A DNA stretch of 64,000 bases, taken from Dickeya dianthicola NCPPB 453 (GTDB lineage: Bacteria > Pseudomonadota > Gammaproteobacteria > Enterobacterales > Enterobacteriaceae). The stretch is from contig NZ_CM001841.1 in the NCBI RefSeq assembly GCF_000365305.1, forward strand, positions 985,653 through 1,049,652. The letters are read 5' to 3'. The notes beneath the pieces were generated by a model. It made no database searches. It was not told the origin of the DNA and was given only the letters and a program-made list of their open reading frames with translations. Shown here in pieces: positions 23,073-31,824 of this stretch. Positions within the stretch are counted from its first letter, which is position 1; each line of letters opens with the position of its first letter. The position numbers and the translations under genes are program-made.

Positions 23073-24390
23073 TAGCGATATTTTCCCCGAACTGCTGGCG
23101 GCGGTTGATGCGCAGATCGCGGCGGACGGGCGTTATCTGGTGGCTTACAGCGGCGGGCTGGATTCCAGCGTGCTGCTGCATCTGATGACGCGCCTGCGCT
23201 CACGACGTGCATTGTCTCTACGGGCAGTGTATGTGCATCACGGCCTGAGTAAATACGCCGATGCGTGGGCCGAACATTGCCGCGCCCAGTGTCTGCGCTG
23301 GCAGGTGCCGTTTGATGTGTTGCCGGTTGCGGTGGATGCCCGCGACGGCGGCGTTGAAGCCGCGGCACGGGCGGCGCGTTATCAGGCGTTGCAACAGCAT
23401 TTGCGTGACGGGGAAACGCTGCTGACGGCCCAACATCAGGATGATCAGAGTGAAACGTTCCTGCTGGCGCTTAAGCGCGGCAGCGGGCCGGCCGGACTGG
23501 CGTCGATGGCGGCGACCGCGCGGCCGAACGGCGTTCGGTTGCAACGCCCGCTGCTGGGAATAACCCGCGAACAACTGGATGCTTATGCCGGCGCGTACCC
23601 GCTGACTTGGGTGGAGGACGACAGTAACGCCGATGAGCGCTACGACCGCAATTTTCTGCGTCGGCAGGTGCTGCCGGTGCTGAAACGGCGCTGGCCTCAT
23701 TTCCCGTCGGCGGTGGCGCGCAGTGCCGAATTGTGTGCTGAACAGGAACAACTGCTGGATGAATTGTTGGCTGAGTCGCTGGCGAGAGTGCGCAATGCCG
23801 ATGGCGCGTTGAGTGTGGCGGCGTTGACGCCGATGAGCGCCGCGCGCCGTTTCGCCTTGCTGCGTCGTTGGCTGGCGGAGCAGGGGGTGCGCATGCCGTC
23901 CCGCGGGCAACTTACGCGATTGTGGGAAGAGGTGGCGACCAGCCGTGAGGATGCCAACCCTTGCCTGCAGCTCGGTTCGTGGCAAGTCAGGCGATTTCGT
24001 CACTATCTGTATCTGCTGCCGCCGATGACGCCGCTAACCGGATACGTGCTGCCGTGGCAGCCAGCGGCAGCGCCCTTGCCGTTGCCGGATAACCTCGGGC
24101 AACTGCGGGTATCGACGCAAGGAACCTGGATGCGGCAGCCGCGCCATGACGAAGCCGTCACCGTGCGTTTCGGTTTTCAGGGGTATGTGCAGATAGTCGG
24201 GCGTGCTCATGGTCGCCCTATCAAGAAATTATGGCAGGAGCTGGATGTGCCGCCGTGGCTGCGGGAGCACACGCCGCTGATTTTTTATAACGATCGACTG
24301 ATTGCGGCGGTAGGGCGATTTGTAACCCGTGAAGGGCAGGCGGCATCGGATGAGGATGGGTGGTTTATCGACCGGTGTGGGCTGAAATAA
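23062..24390 (+). CDS. tilS: tRNA(Ile)-lysidine synthase
   Basis: Converts C34 of the AUA-reading tRNA-Ile to lysidine. The start at ATG 23062 (MNADSDIFPELLAAVDAQI) overlaps the yaeR end; the frame is open farther upstream but homology starts here. It gives 442 residues. The PP-loop ATP site is VAYSGGLDSSVLLHL near residues 28-42, and the N-terminal ATPase domain is followed by the two TilS-specific C-terminal domains. Confidence 0.95.
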   Translation: MNADSDIFPELLAAVDAQIAADGRYLVAYSGGLDSSVLLHLMTRLRSRRALSLRAVYVHHGLSKYADAWAEHCRAQCLRWQVPFDVLPVAVDARDGGVEAAARAARYQALQQHLRDGETLLTAQHQDDQSETFLLALKRGSGPAGLASMAATARPNGVRLQRPLLGITREQLDAYAGAYPLTWVEDDSNADERYDRNFLRRQVLPVLKRRWPHFPSAVARSAELCAEQEQLLDELLAESLARVRNADGALSVAALTPMSAARRFALLRRWLAEQGVRMPSRGQLTRLWEEVATSREDANPCLQLGSWQVRRFRHYLYLLPPMTPLTGYVLPWQPAAAPLPLPDNLGQLRVSTQGTWMRQPRHDEAVTVRFGFQGYVQIVGRAHGRPIKKLWQELDVPPWLREHTPLIFYNDRLIAAVGRFVTREGQAASDEDGWFIDRCGLK

Positions 24391-24414
24391 AAACGGACAA
24401 CCCACGTTGTCCGC
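24386..24414 (-). terminator. Terminator of the yaeP-rof operon
   Basis: Perfect stem CGGACAAC/GTTGTCCG (24394-24401, 24406-24413). On the minus strand it is followed by TTTTTATTT, so it points out of rof; it lies just beyond the tilS stop. Confidence 0.8.
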
Positions 24415-24435
24415 TGCTGTAGGCTAAGAGTGCTG

Positions 24436-24696
24436 TCAGGGCTCGCTGACCACCACTTTACCAATTTCAGGGTGACTGAAGCTGAGGATATGGTCGAGAC
24501 GAAGTTCGCGTTTTTGACTCGCCTCTTCAATCACCAGATATTCGATATTTTTCCGAGAGATCATATCACTGGCTTTACCGACCACGACCTCGCCAGTACG
24601 CAGTTCAACCGTCAGCGTCAGATGCTGCTGACAGGTAGCTTCCAGATTATCGTAGTCATCACAATTGATGGGTTGATATTCATTACTCATTGACAT
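24436..24696 (-). CDS. rof: Rof (YaeO), Rho inhibitor
   Basis: Small Sm-like-fold protein that binds Rho and inhibits Rho-dependent termination. It has 86 residues. The blocks [13 protein letters not shown] and [21 protein letters not shown] match E. coli Rof. The start overlaps the end of yaeP by 14 bases, so the pair is translationally coupled. Confidence 0.95.
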   Translation of the reverse strand: MSMSNEYQPINCDDYDNLEATCQQHLTLTVELRTGEVVVGKASDMISRKNIEYLVIEEASQKRELRLDHILSFSHPEIGKVVVSEP

Positions 24697-24883
24697 AATC
24701 GCTCACCAATAAGTTAGCGGCGGCATAGGCCGCCTGTTCCCTGACAGAGGATGGTAATTCGCTGTTTGTCGCGATGCCATCCAGGGTTTTCAACACACAA
24801 CCCAGCGCGTCGGGTATAAACCCCAGATCGCCACTGGCGATCTCCGCGTACAGACGGCGTACTAATTCACTGTATTGTTGCAT
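24683..24883 (-). CDS. yaeP: YaeP family protein
   Basis: Conserved 66-residue protein of unknown function found with rof throughout the enterobacteria ([20 protein letters not shown] at the N terminus). AGAGGATATT supplies a good ribosome-binding site. It is predicted helical, with no signal peptide. Confidence 0.93.
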   Translation of the reverse strand: MQQYSELVRRLYAEIASGDLGFIPDALGCVLKTLDGIATNSELPSSVREQAAYAAANLLVSDYVNE

Positions 24884-25122
24884 AATATCCTCTCTTAGAG
24901 CTTAACCCGGTAGAGATTCATGCATCCTTCATTGTTATGGTGACTGCAATGTAAGTCTACGAAGATAAACTCTCATCTTCTTTCCGACTATAGCATAGGC
25001 CCCGGTAGGTTATCAGCATAATGCAACAGCATAATTCTGCTGTTACCGCCGGTAACGCGCGCGTGACTGTGATGTACGTCGCCGCTGAGGTAGACTAACG
25101 GCTCTGTAATTAGGGGTAGAGA

Positions 25123-25671
25123 ATGGCCTTAAAAGCAACGGTTTATAAAGCCAGCGTCAACATCGCCGATATGGATCGCGCGTTTTTTCAGGATGTCAGC
25201 CTGACGTTGGCCCAGCACCCTTCCGAAACCGACCAGCGCATGATGTTGCGGTTGCTGGCGTGGATCTGCCATGCCGATGATCGGCTGCGTTTTACCAGGG
25301 GATTGAGTGCGGATGACGAGCCGGAAATCTGGCAACACAGCGACGACGGCCAACTGATGTTATGGATTGAGCTGGGCCTGCCTGATGAAAAACGTCTGAA
25401 AAAAGCCTGTGGCCTGTCGCCCGAGGTAGTGCTGTATGCCTATGGTGAACGCGCCGCCCGGGTGTGGTGGCAAAACATGGCCGACAAGGCGGCGTCTCTG
25501 GCCAATCTGACCGTGCGTTTTCTCGATGATCAGCAACTGGCGAGCCTGGCCGCCCTGGCGCAGCGCTCCATGACACTACAGGCTACGTTGCAGGAGGGAA
25601 CTATCTGGCTGTCCGACGATCAGAATAATCTGGAATTGTCGTTCAGTAGCTGGCAAATTGCCCAAGGTTAA
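25123..25671 (+). CDS. yaeQ: YaeQ family protein
   Basis: Conserved 182-residue protein with a PD-(D/E)XK nuclease-like fold in known structures; cellular role unclear. It starts [20 protein letters not shown] and ends in the usual [13 protein letters not shown]-type tail. It is divergent from yaeP. The arfB (yaeJ) gene that follows yaeQ in E. coli is missing here. Confidence 0.95.
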   Translation: MALKATVYKASVNIADMDRAFFQDVSLTLAQHPSETDQRMMLRLLAWICHADDRLRFTRGLSADDEPEIWQHSDDGQLMLWIELGLPDEKRLKKACGLSPEVVLYAYGERAARVWWQNMADKAASLANLTVRFLDDQQLASLAALAQRSMTLQATLQEGTIWLSDDQNNLELSFSSWQIAQG

Positions 25672-25717
25672 GGATGATCTGAACTGCATGCCAGCACAAC
25701 ACAGCAGGAGAATAAGG

Positions 25718-26326
25718 ATGAAAAAACTGGCGATAGGGGTGGTGCTTGTTGTTTTATTATCGGGGTTGATGGGGTGCCATTCCCGTCCCCAGATTCAGGA
25801 AGAGTCATTACGCCCGATGGCGCAGTATTACCGCGGTAAGTTGCCTTGTGGCGCATGCGGCGAGATGGATACGACACTGTTTCTGAACACAGACGGCAGT
25901 TTTGTGATGCAGGAGAGCTACCCGTCCGGGGCTGACGGCAACACCACCGTTGCGGAATCGGGCCGCTGGAGCCGTACCGCCGAACGGCTGGTACTGACCG
26001 ACGACTATGGCGAGAAGCGTTATTTCCGTCCGTTGAACAATGACCTTGAAGCCTTGAGCGATGACGGCCAGCCGTTGGACGCCGCCACTCAACGTCACCG
26101 GCTGCTTGCTGTGGATAAGCAGGATAAACCGGTAGCGCCCGCATGTCTGAGCCAGCTCTCCGGTCGTGATATGCGTGCGGTAACGGCCGCGATTGAGCGT
26201 TATATGGCGAGGCAACCGGATGGACATGTGTTTTCCGTTGCGATGGAGCCAGAGAGCGCTGCCGTGCGCGTGAGCTATTACTCTTATTCCCGCGCGATCG
26301 ACTATCCTATCCCTGTGACCTTGTGA
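25718..26326 (+). CDS. nlpE: NlpE-type copper/surface-sensing lipoprotein, shortened
   Basis: Outer-membrane lipoprotein that activates the Cpx envelope stress response in E. coli. I start it at ATG 25718 after CAGGAGAATAAGG. A type II signal peptide ends in the lipobox LSGLMGC (Cys20), and the N-terminal domain with the CxxC motif (LPCGACGEMDTTLFL) matches NlpE. It has only 202 residues against 236. The part after about residue 130 does not resemble the E. coli C-terminal OB-fold domain, though it keeps one Cys (APACLSQLSG). It could be a lineage-specific variant. Confidence 0.85.
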   Translation: MKKLAIGVVLVVLLSGLMGCHSRPQIQEESLRPMAQYYRGKLPCGACGEMDTTLFLNTDGSFVMQESYPSGADGNTTVAESGRWSRTAERLVLTDDYGEKRYFRPLNNDLEALSDDGQPLDAATQRHRLLAVDKQDKPVAPACLSQLSGRDMRAVTAAIERYMARQPDGHVFSVAMEPESAAVRVSYYSYSRAIDYPIPVTL

Positions 26327-26410
26327 CAGCCCAGAGCCGCAAACGGGCAGGCTGAGATAGCATGAGCGGAGAACCGGGAAGCCGTTGTTCTTCGCTCAGC
26401 AGCGTTAGCG

Positions 26411-28968
26411 TTACATCATTCCTTTCAGCTTATACAACCAGTCCAGCGCCTGACGGGGCGTCAACGCGTCCGGGTCGATGGCTTCCAGCGCTTCCAGCGC
26501 CGGCGATGGTTCTTCCGGCGTGAGCAACGCAAGCTGCGAGCCGTCGACATGGCTGGCCGAAGCATGACCTGCCAGTGACTCCAGTTCTTTCAGCTTTTGC
26601 CTTGCTCGCTTGATGACGTCTTTCGGCACGCCGGCCAGCGCCGCCACTGCCAACCCGTAGCTCTTACTGGCTGCGCCTTCCTGCACGCTGTGCATAAAGG
26701 CGATGGTGTCGCCATGCTCCAGCGCGTCGAGATGGATGTTGATAACGCCTTCCATTTTTCCGGCAGGTTGGTGAGCTCGAAATAGTGAGTGGCGAACAGG
26801 GTCATGGCTTTGATTTTGTTCGCTAGTGCTTCGGCGCAAGCCCAGGCCAGCGACAGACCGTCGTAAGTGGAGGTGCCGCGCCCGATTTCATCCATCAATA
26901 CCAGACTGTGTTCGGTGGCGTTGTGCAGAATGTTGGCGGTTTCCGTCATTTCCACCATGAAGGTTGAACGGCCGGAAGCCAGGTCATCGGCGGCGCCGAC
27001 ACGGGTGAAGATACGGTCCACCGGGCCAACCATCGCCTGTTCGGCCGGGACGTAGCTGCCGATATGCGCCATCAGCACAATTAGCGCCGCTTGCCGCATG
27101 TAGGTGCTTTTCCCGCCCATGTTGGGGCCGGTGATGATCAGCAGCCGACGTTGAGGCGACAGCGACAGCGGGTTAGCAATAAACGGTTCGCTCAGCACCT
27201 GCTCCACCACCGGGTGACGGCCGCCGGTAATCCTGATCCCCGGTTTGTCGCTGAGGATGGGGCAGACGTAGTTCAGCGTGTCGGCGCGCTCGGCCAGATT
27301 GGCGAGAACATCCAGTTCCGCCAGCGCGCCGGCGCTTTGTTGCAGCTCCGCCAGATGCGGCAGCAGCAGGTCGAACAATGCTTCGTACAGGGCTTTTTCC
27401 AGCGCCAGCGCCTTGCCTTTTGACGTCAGGACCTTGTCTTCGTATTCTTTCAGTTCAGGAATGATGTAGCGCTCGGCGTTTTTCAGCGTCTGGCGGCGTA
27501 CATAGTTCATCGGCACCAGATGGCTCTGCCCGCGGCTGACCTGAATGTAGTAACCGTGTACGCCGTTGAAGCCGACTTTCAGCGTGTCGATGCCGAGCCG
27601 GTCGCGTTCGCGAATTTCCAGTTTTTCCAGATAGTCGCTGGCGCCGTCGGCCAGCATACGCCACTCATCCAGCTCGTCGTTGTAGCCGCCGGCGATCACG
27701 CCGCCGTCGCGCACCAGCACCGGCGGGGCTTCCACCACCGCTCGCTCCAGCAGGTCGCGCAGCTCGTCGAAATGCCCGACGTGCTCGCGCAGTTGTTGTA
27801 CCGCTTCGGCGTTGACCGTTTCCAGCAGCGCGTGAATATCCGGCAGTTGCTGGAAAGCATGACGCATTCTGGCCAGATCGCGCGGACGCGCCGAACGCAG
27901 CGCCAGACGCGCCAGAATACGCTCCAGATCACCCACCTGGCGCAGAAAGGGCTGCAGTTCGGCCGCAACATCCCGCAGTGCGCCGATGGCCTGCTGACGC
28001 CGTAGTAGCGCCTGAACGTCACGAATCGGCGCGTGCAGCCAGCGTTTAAGCATTCGGCTGCCCATTGGCGTCACGGTACGGTCCAGCACTGACGCCAGGG
28101 TATTTTCACCGCTGCCGGACAGGTTCTGCGTCAGCTCCAGATTACGGCGCGTCGCCGCATCCATGATGATGCCGTCCTGCTGGCGTTCTACGGTGATGCC
28201 GCGAATATGCGGCAGCGAGGTTCGCTGGGTGTCTTTGGCGTATTGCAACAGACAACCCGCGGCGCGCAGCCCCAGGTGCGCCTGTTCGACGCCGAAACCG
28301 GTCAGGTCGCGGGTGCCGAATTGCAGATTCAACTGCTGGCGGGCGGTGTCCAGTTCGAACTCCCACAACGGACGGCGGCGCAGCCCGTGGCGATGTTCAA
28401 TCAGGGACATCGCCTCAAAGGTTTCCGGATAGAGCAATTCCGCCGGATTGGTGCGCTGTAGCTCCGCTGTCATAGTTTCCCGGTCAACCGGCTCTACCAG
28501 CCGGAAACGGCCGGAGCTGATATCCAGCGTGGCGTAGCCGAATCCCCGGCCTTCCTGCCAGACGGCGGCCAGCAGGTTGTCCTGTTTTTCCTGTAACAGC
28601 GCTTCATCACTGATGGTGCCGGGGGTGACGATGCGCACCACTTTGCGCTCTACCGGTCCTTTGCTGGTGGCCGGGTCGCCAATCTGTTCGCAGATCGCCA
28701 CCGATTCGCCCAACTGCACCAGTTTGGCCAGATAGTTTTCCACCGCATGGTGAGGAACGCCCGCCATTGGGATAGGTTCACCGGCGGAAGCGCCGCGCTT
28801 GGTCAGCGAGATATCCAGCAGCTGCGAGGCGCGTTTGGCGTCGTCATAAAACAGCTCATAGAAGTCGCCCATGCGGTAAAACAGCAGAATATCGGGATGC
28901 TGGGCTTTCAGCTTCAGGTACTGCTGCATCATGGGGGTGTGGGCGTCTAAACTCTCTGGTGTACTCAT
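26411..28968 (-). pseudogene. mutS: MutS, DNA mismatch-repair ATPase, frameshifted
   Basis: Mismatch recognition protein of methyl-directed repair. The frame from ATG 28968 is a normal MutS through the mismatch-binding domain ([11 protein letters not shown] near residue 30), the lever and clamp, the Walker [15 protein letters not shown] and the Walker [14 protein letters not shown], up to [14 protein letters not shown]. There the sequence has five A (plus-strand T at 26755-26759) where MutS needs six. The frame then runs into about 55 unrelated residues and stops at 26590. The correct continuation ([17 protein letters not shown]... to KLKGMM) is intact in the next frame down to 26411, and the two parts together give 852 residues. 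If real, the product loses the helix-turn-helix dimer region and the C-terminal tetramer/clamp part. A sequencing error in a homopolymer is possible. Confidence 0.9.
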
Positions 28969-29062
28969 CGCGTTGTGATGTCCATCTTCTTAAGTTTTAA
29001 TGAGTTAGTGATTTTTATGGTTATCATTAGGTTTCACGTTGTCTCATCGAATATCATGAAAT

Positions 29063-29132
29063 CCTACATTTAAATGTAGGTTAAAGAGTAGCTTACCAAC
29101 CTATATGGCTACATACAGCACAACCTACATTT
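29063..29132. repeat. Palindrome and extra half-site between mutS and the integrase remnant
   Basis: CCTACATTTAAATGTAGG (29063-29080) is a perfect 18-bp palindrome, and a half-site CCTACATTT recurs at 29124-29132 just before the integrase start. Such an arrangement could be an operator or recombinase arm-site, but I have no direct evidence for either. Confidence 0.6.
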
Positions 29133-29172
29133 CGTTTCATTAAAGCGTAGGGAGCATGATAACGGAGTCTTT

Positions 29173-29640
29173 ATGGCAGGAAAACAAGAGGGAAAGCCAC
29201 TTTCGTTTAAAGCGGTAGAAATGATGAAGCCTGGTGTCAAAGATAGGGCTGATATCGGCGAAAATAGGGGCTTACGAGTTACGTGTGGGGCTACTGGCGT
29301 CAAATCTTTCTTCTACCGTTACACAAGTCCTCTGACTGGCAAGCTTGCTCAGGTTAAAATTGGTAACTTCCCGCAGACTTCTCTCGCCGCTGCACGTCTT
29401 AAACTCCACGAATTAAAGCTCCTCCGTCAGGAGGGTCGGTGTCCTGCGTCAGAGCTGAAGCAAGATAAGCTCCAGCGTGCGATTGAAGCTGAACAGGCTA
29501 AGATCCCTGAATTGACCGACAGGGATTAGTTGAACGGTATCTTACCGAGCGTACTGAAGACCGTAAAACGAGTGATGGGAAAATTATTCCAGGGACACGT
29601 AAGAAGAAAGGTCAGGATGAAGTGCGCAGAACACTCCATA
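29173..29640 (+). pseudogene. Phage/island tyrosine integrase, N-terminal remnant
   Basis: The first 118 codons encode the arm-DNA-binding domain (DUF4102 type) of P4-like integrases: ENRGLRVTCGATGVKSFFYRY and LTGKLAQVKIGNF. At about 29,525 one base is missing: the frame stops (LTDRD-stop), while the next frame continues the family sequence as LVERYLTERTEDRK and on to RRTL at the IS boundary. The core-binding and catalytic domains are absent, cut off by the IS3-family element. Frameshift plus truncation make it non-functional. Confidence 0.85.
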
Positions 29641-29714
29641 TGTAGTCCCCCCTGAATTTAGTCTTACCGCGTAATGGAGCTCTCTGGTTAAAATACAACC
29701 AACGGAGGCTCATC

Positions 29715-29981
29715 ATGAAGAAAGTGCGTTTCACTGAAACGTAGATCCTACGTGTTCTGAAAGAGGTTGAAGGTGGTCGGCATGTGAAGGATGTCTGCCG
29801 CGAAAACGGTGTGTCGGAAGCCAGCTATTACAACTGGAAAGCCAAATATGGTGGCATGGTGTCCTCCGATATTAAGCGAATGAAAGAGCTGGAAGAAGAG
29901 AATCGCCGATTAAAGCAAATGTACGCATCCCTGAGCTTAGATCATGAAATTCTTAAGGATGTCGTTTCAAAAAAACTTTAA
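29715..29981 (+). pseudogene. IS3-family OrfA with an internal amber codon
   Basis: The reading from ATG 29715 encodes a helix-turn-helix OrfA (RVLKEVEGGRHVKDVCREN, SEASYYNWKAKYGG) followed by a leucine zipper (ELEEENRRLKQ). Codon 10 is TAG (29742-29744) where the family usually has a Gln codon, so full-length OrfA and OrfAB are not made unless the stop is suppressed. Near the end a run of seven A (29969-29975) is a typical -1 slippery site leading into orfB. Confidence 0.85.
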
Positions 29982-29983
29982 CG

Positions 29984-30823
29984 GTGCCTGAGAAGCGTGA
30001 GCTGGTGCGTTACGTTATGAAGGAACATCAGGCCAGTGAACGACGCGGGTGCCGGATTATCGGTATCAGTCGAAGTCTGTTGCATTATTGTCCGAACACG
30101 GCACGGGATCTGCCTGTAGTCGAGGCGCTACAAAAACTGGCGCATCAGTATCCGGCCTATGGTTTTGGACTTATGTTCAATAAGTTACGACAGGCAGGGT
30201 TACTGTGGAATGCAAAGCGGGTTTACCGGATCTATCGATTGTTAAAACTCAACCTTCGGCGCAAAGGGAAAAAATGCTTACCTAACAGGCATCCACAGCC
30301 GTTGGTTATTCCGCATAAAATGAACCACTGTTGGTCAGTTGATTTTATGAGTGATGCCTTGATCGACGGGCGGCGATTCAGGTTATTTAACGTCGTTGAT
30401 GACTTTAATCGGGAAGCGCTGGCCATCGACGTTGATTTGAATATACCGGCTCATCGTGTTGTGCGCATTCTGGAACGATTAAGCGCAGAACGAGGCTACC
30501 CGGCTTTTATACGAAGTGATAACGGGCCAGAGCTCACCGCCGCCGCCTTAGCCGAATGGGCAGAACGCCACGGTGTGATACTCGATTTTATTCAGCCCGG
30601 AAAGCCGATGCAGAACGGATTTATCGAGCGATTTAACAAAACGCTACGAACAGAAATACTCGATATGTATCTGTTCAGAACATTGTCTGAAGTGCGCGAA
30701 CTCACAGAAGACTGGCGCACAGAATATAACGAGGAACGCCCACATAGCTCACTGGGTGATATGCCACCTGTTATCTATGCGCGGCAAAAACTGGCCGGAG
30801 ATCCTCATTGGCGGTGGTACTAA
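29984..30823 (+). CDS. IS3-family OrfB transposase catalytic domain
   Basis: rve-type DDE domain, 279 residues counted from ATG 29984. In practice it is the -1 frame fused to OrfA through the A7 run. The catalytic triad is visible: Asp in HCWSVDFMSDAL, Asp in IRSDNGPELTA, and Glu in NGFIERFNKTLR. It ends WRTEYNEERPHSSLGDMPP, the family C terminus. The catalytic part is intact, but the amber codon in orfA probably silences the element. Confidence 0.93.
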   Translation: MPEKRELVRYVMKEHQASERRGCRIIGISRSLLHYCPNTARDLPVVEALQKLAHQYPAYGFGLMFNKLRQAGLLWNAKRVYRIYRLLKLNLRRKGKKCLPNRHPQPLVIPHKMNHCWSVDFMSDALIDGRRFRLFNVVDDFNREALAIDVDLNIPAHRVVRILERLSAERGYPAFIRSDNGPELTAAALAEWAERHGVILDFIQPGKPMQNGFIERFNKTLRTEILDMYLFRTLSEVRELTEDWRTEYNEERPHSSLGDMPPVIYARQKLAGDPHWRWY

Positions 30824-30840
30824 AAACCGGAGGGACTACA

Positions 30841-30946
30841 GTGTCAGGCCCTCTGGAGTTGGTGATTTTTACCCTATGCCGCTGGCAGAAAGCTTTCTGG
30901 CCAGTGATGCGCCAATGTTACCTGCGCCAACGATGCTAATAATCAT
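30841..30946 (-). pseudogene. NAD(P)-binding (F420-reductase-like) oxidoreductase, N-terminal fragment
   Basis: From ATG 30946 the minus strand encodes a Rossmann start, MIISIVGAGNIGASLARKL, typical of NADPH-dependent F420-reductase-like proteins. After SASG one base is missing: the frame ends, but the adjacent frame reads HRVKITNSRGPDT, the expected continuation. The gene then stops dead at the IS end. It follows the MarR gene on the same strand and was probably its operon partner. Confidence 0.8.
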
Positions 30947-30976
30947 GAGGTTTCCTTCTGTGAGAATGCGCCGTCG

Positions 30977-31411
30977 TTATTCAGAAGCGGGGTGAGCAAA
31001 AGCGTTCAGCGTGTCGCGAAGCTGCGTCAGTTCGTCTTCAGTAAGCCGACAGGCCGATTTTATTTTTCCGGTAATGCTCCAGAGCTCGTCATGAAGCGCC
31101 TCGCCGGCTTCGGTGAGTGTTATCAGCACGCGTCGCTCGTCGTTCGTATCGCGTGTGCGTTGTACCCTGCCGGCGGTTTCAAGCCGTTTCAGAAGTGGTG
31201 TGATGGTGCCCGTATCCATCCCCAGTTTGTTGCCCAGTTCGCCTACAGTTCGCGGTGTCTGGTTAAACAGTTCAAGCATCACAAGGTACTGCGGGAAGGT
31301 CAGCCCGAGCGGATCGAGGAAGATTTTGTGCATCCGGTTCATCCGGTTGGCTGCGCCGTATAACGCAAAGGACAGTTCGGTGCCGATTTCCCGTCGCTGT
31401 TTATTGTTCAT
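30977..31411 (-). CDS. MarR-family regulator, OhrR-like without the sensing cysteine
   Basis: Winged-helix repressor, 144 residues. The segment LSFALYGAANRM...LDPLGLTFPQYLVMLEL closely resembles OhrR peroxide sensors, but the N-terminal reactive Cys (normally LCFALY) is Ser here. The only Cys is near residue 123 (KSACRLTEDE). The wing DTNDERRVLITLT is intact. It probably controls its own promoter (see the inverted repeat upstream) and the now-broken NAD(P)-binding gene downstream. The signal it senses cannot be told. Confidence 0.88.
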   Translation of the reverse strand: MNNKQRREIGTELSFALYGAANRMNRMHKIFLDPLGLTFPQYLVMLELFNQTPRTVGELGNKLGMDTGTITPLLKRLETAGRVQRTRDTNDERRVLITLTEAGEALHDELWSITGKIKSACRLTEDELTQLRDTLNAFAHPASE

Positions 31412-31433
31412 AGAAAAAATCTGTTGAGTGATA

Positions 31434-31449
31434 ATCTAGTGCAATAGAT
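31434..31449. promoter_or_regulatory. Candidate MarR operator
   Basis: ATCTAGTGCAATAGAT, with arms ATCTA/TAGAT and a TTGCA-type centre, has the size and symmetry of MarR-family boxes. It lies 23 bases upstream of the MarR start, so it fits autorepression. Inference only. Confidence 0.5.
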
Positions 31450-31824
31450 AAATGATAGCAGGCCTAACCGGCTGAATAAAATATCTGCTATAGGTAATTT
31501 GTGCGGTGGCCTGAATAGAGTGAAGTTCATTGGCCGTTAAGCGTCATCTTTTCCGGCATTGGCGATGTGAATGTTGAACAGACTCTTTTGAACCGGTTGT
31601 TTCCACGTCAGTCCAGCGAGTTTCGCGGTGCATCATGCAGGGAGCGCATTTTTGCCCGTACGCAAAATTTGCCAGGTTTGCATGAGAGGCGATAACGTTT
31701 TGGCGCGGCAAACTGAGCGTCGGATACTGACATTTTCACTCAATCATGAGCAGAAAAAAGCGTAAGCGCATGGGATCAAACCGGAAGACCCAACGCGCTT
31801 AAAGTTGATGTTGATGCAACGGTG
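31450..31824. other. Intergenic region without recognisable gene
   Basis: About 375 bases between the MarR gene and the 3' end of the SDR gene (both minus strand). I see no open frame with family resemblance, no repeat and no clear terminator; it may hold MarR promoter elements at its left edge. Confidence 0.5.

Larger units (their letters stand above)
29641..30840 (+). mobile_element. IS3-family insertion sequence, 1200 bp
   Basis: The imperfect terminal inverted repeats begin TGTAGTCCC at both ends (left end at 29641; right end is its complement finishing at 30840), with 15 or more matches in about 21 positions. It contains orfA and orfB in the usual -1 arrangement. Flanking bases (left ATA, right GTG) do not form a target-site duplication, and the genes on the two sides are different broken genes, so a deletion probably occurred next to the element after insertion. 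Confidence 0.92.

Noticed and set aside
26411-26839. Separate 142-codon minus-strand gene after mutS
   Set aside because: Its sequence from [17 protein letters not shown] onwards is the C terminus of MutS in the shifted frame; the residues before that are read out of frame. It is part of the broken mutS, not a new gene.
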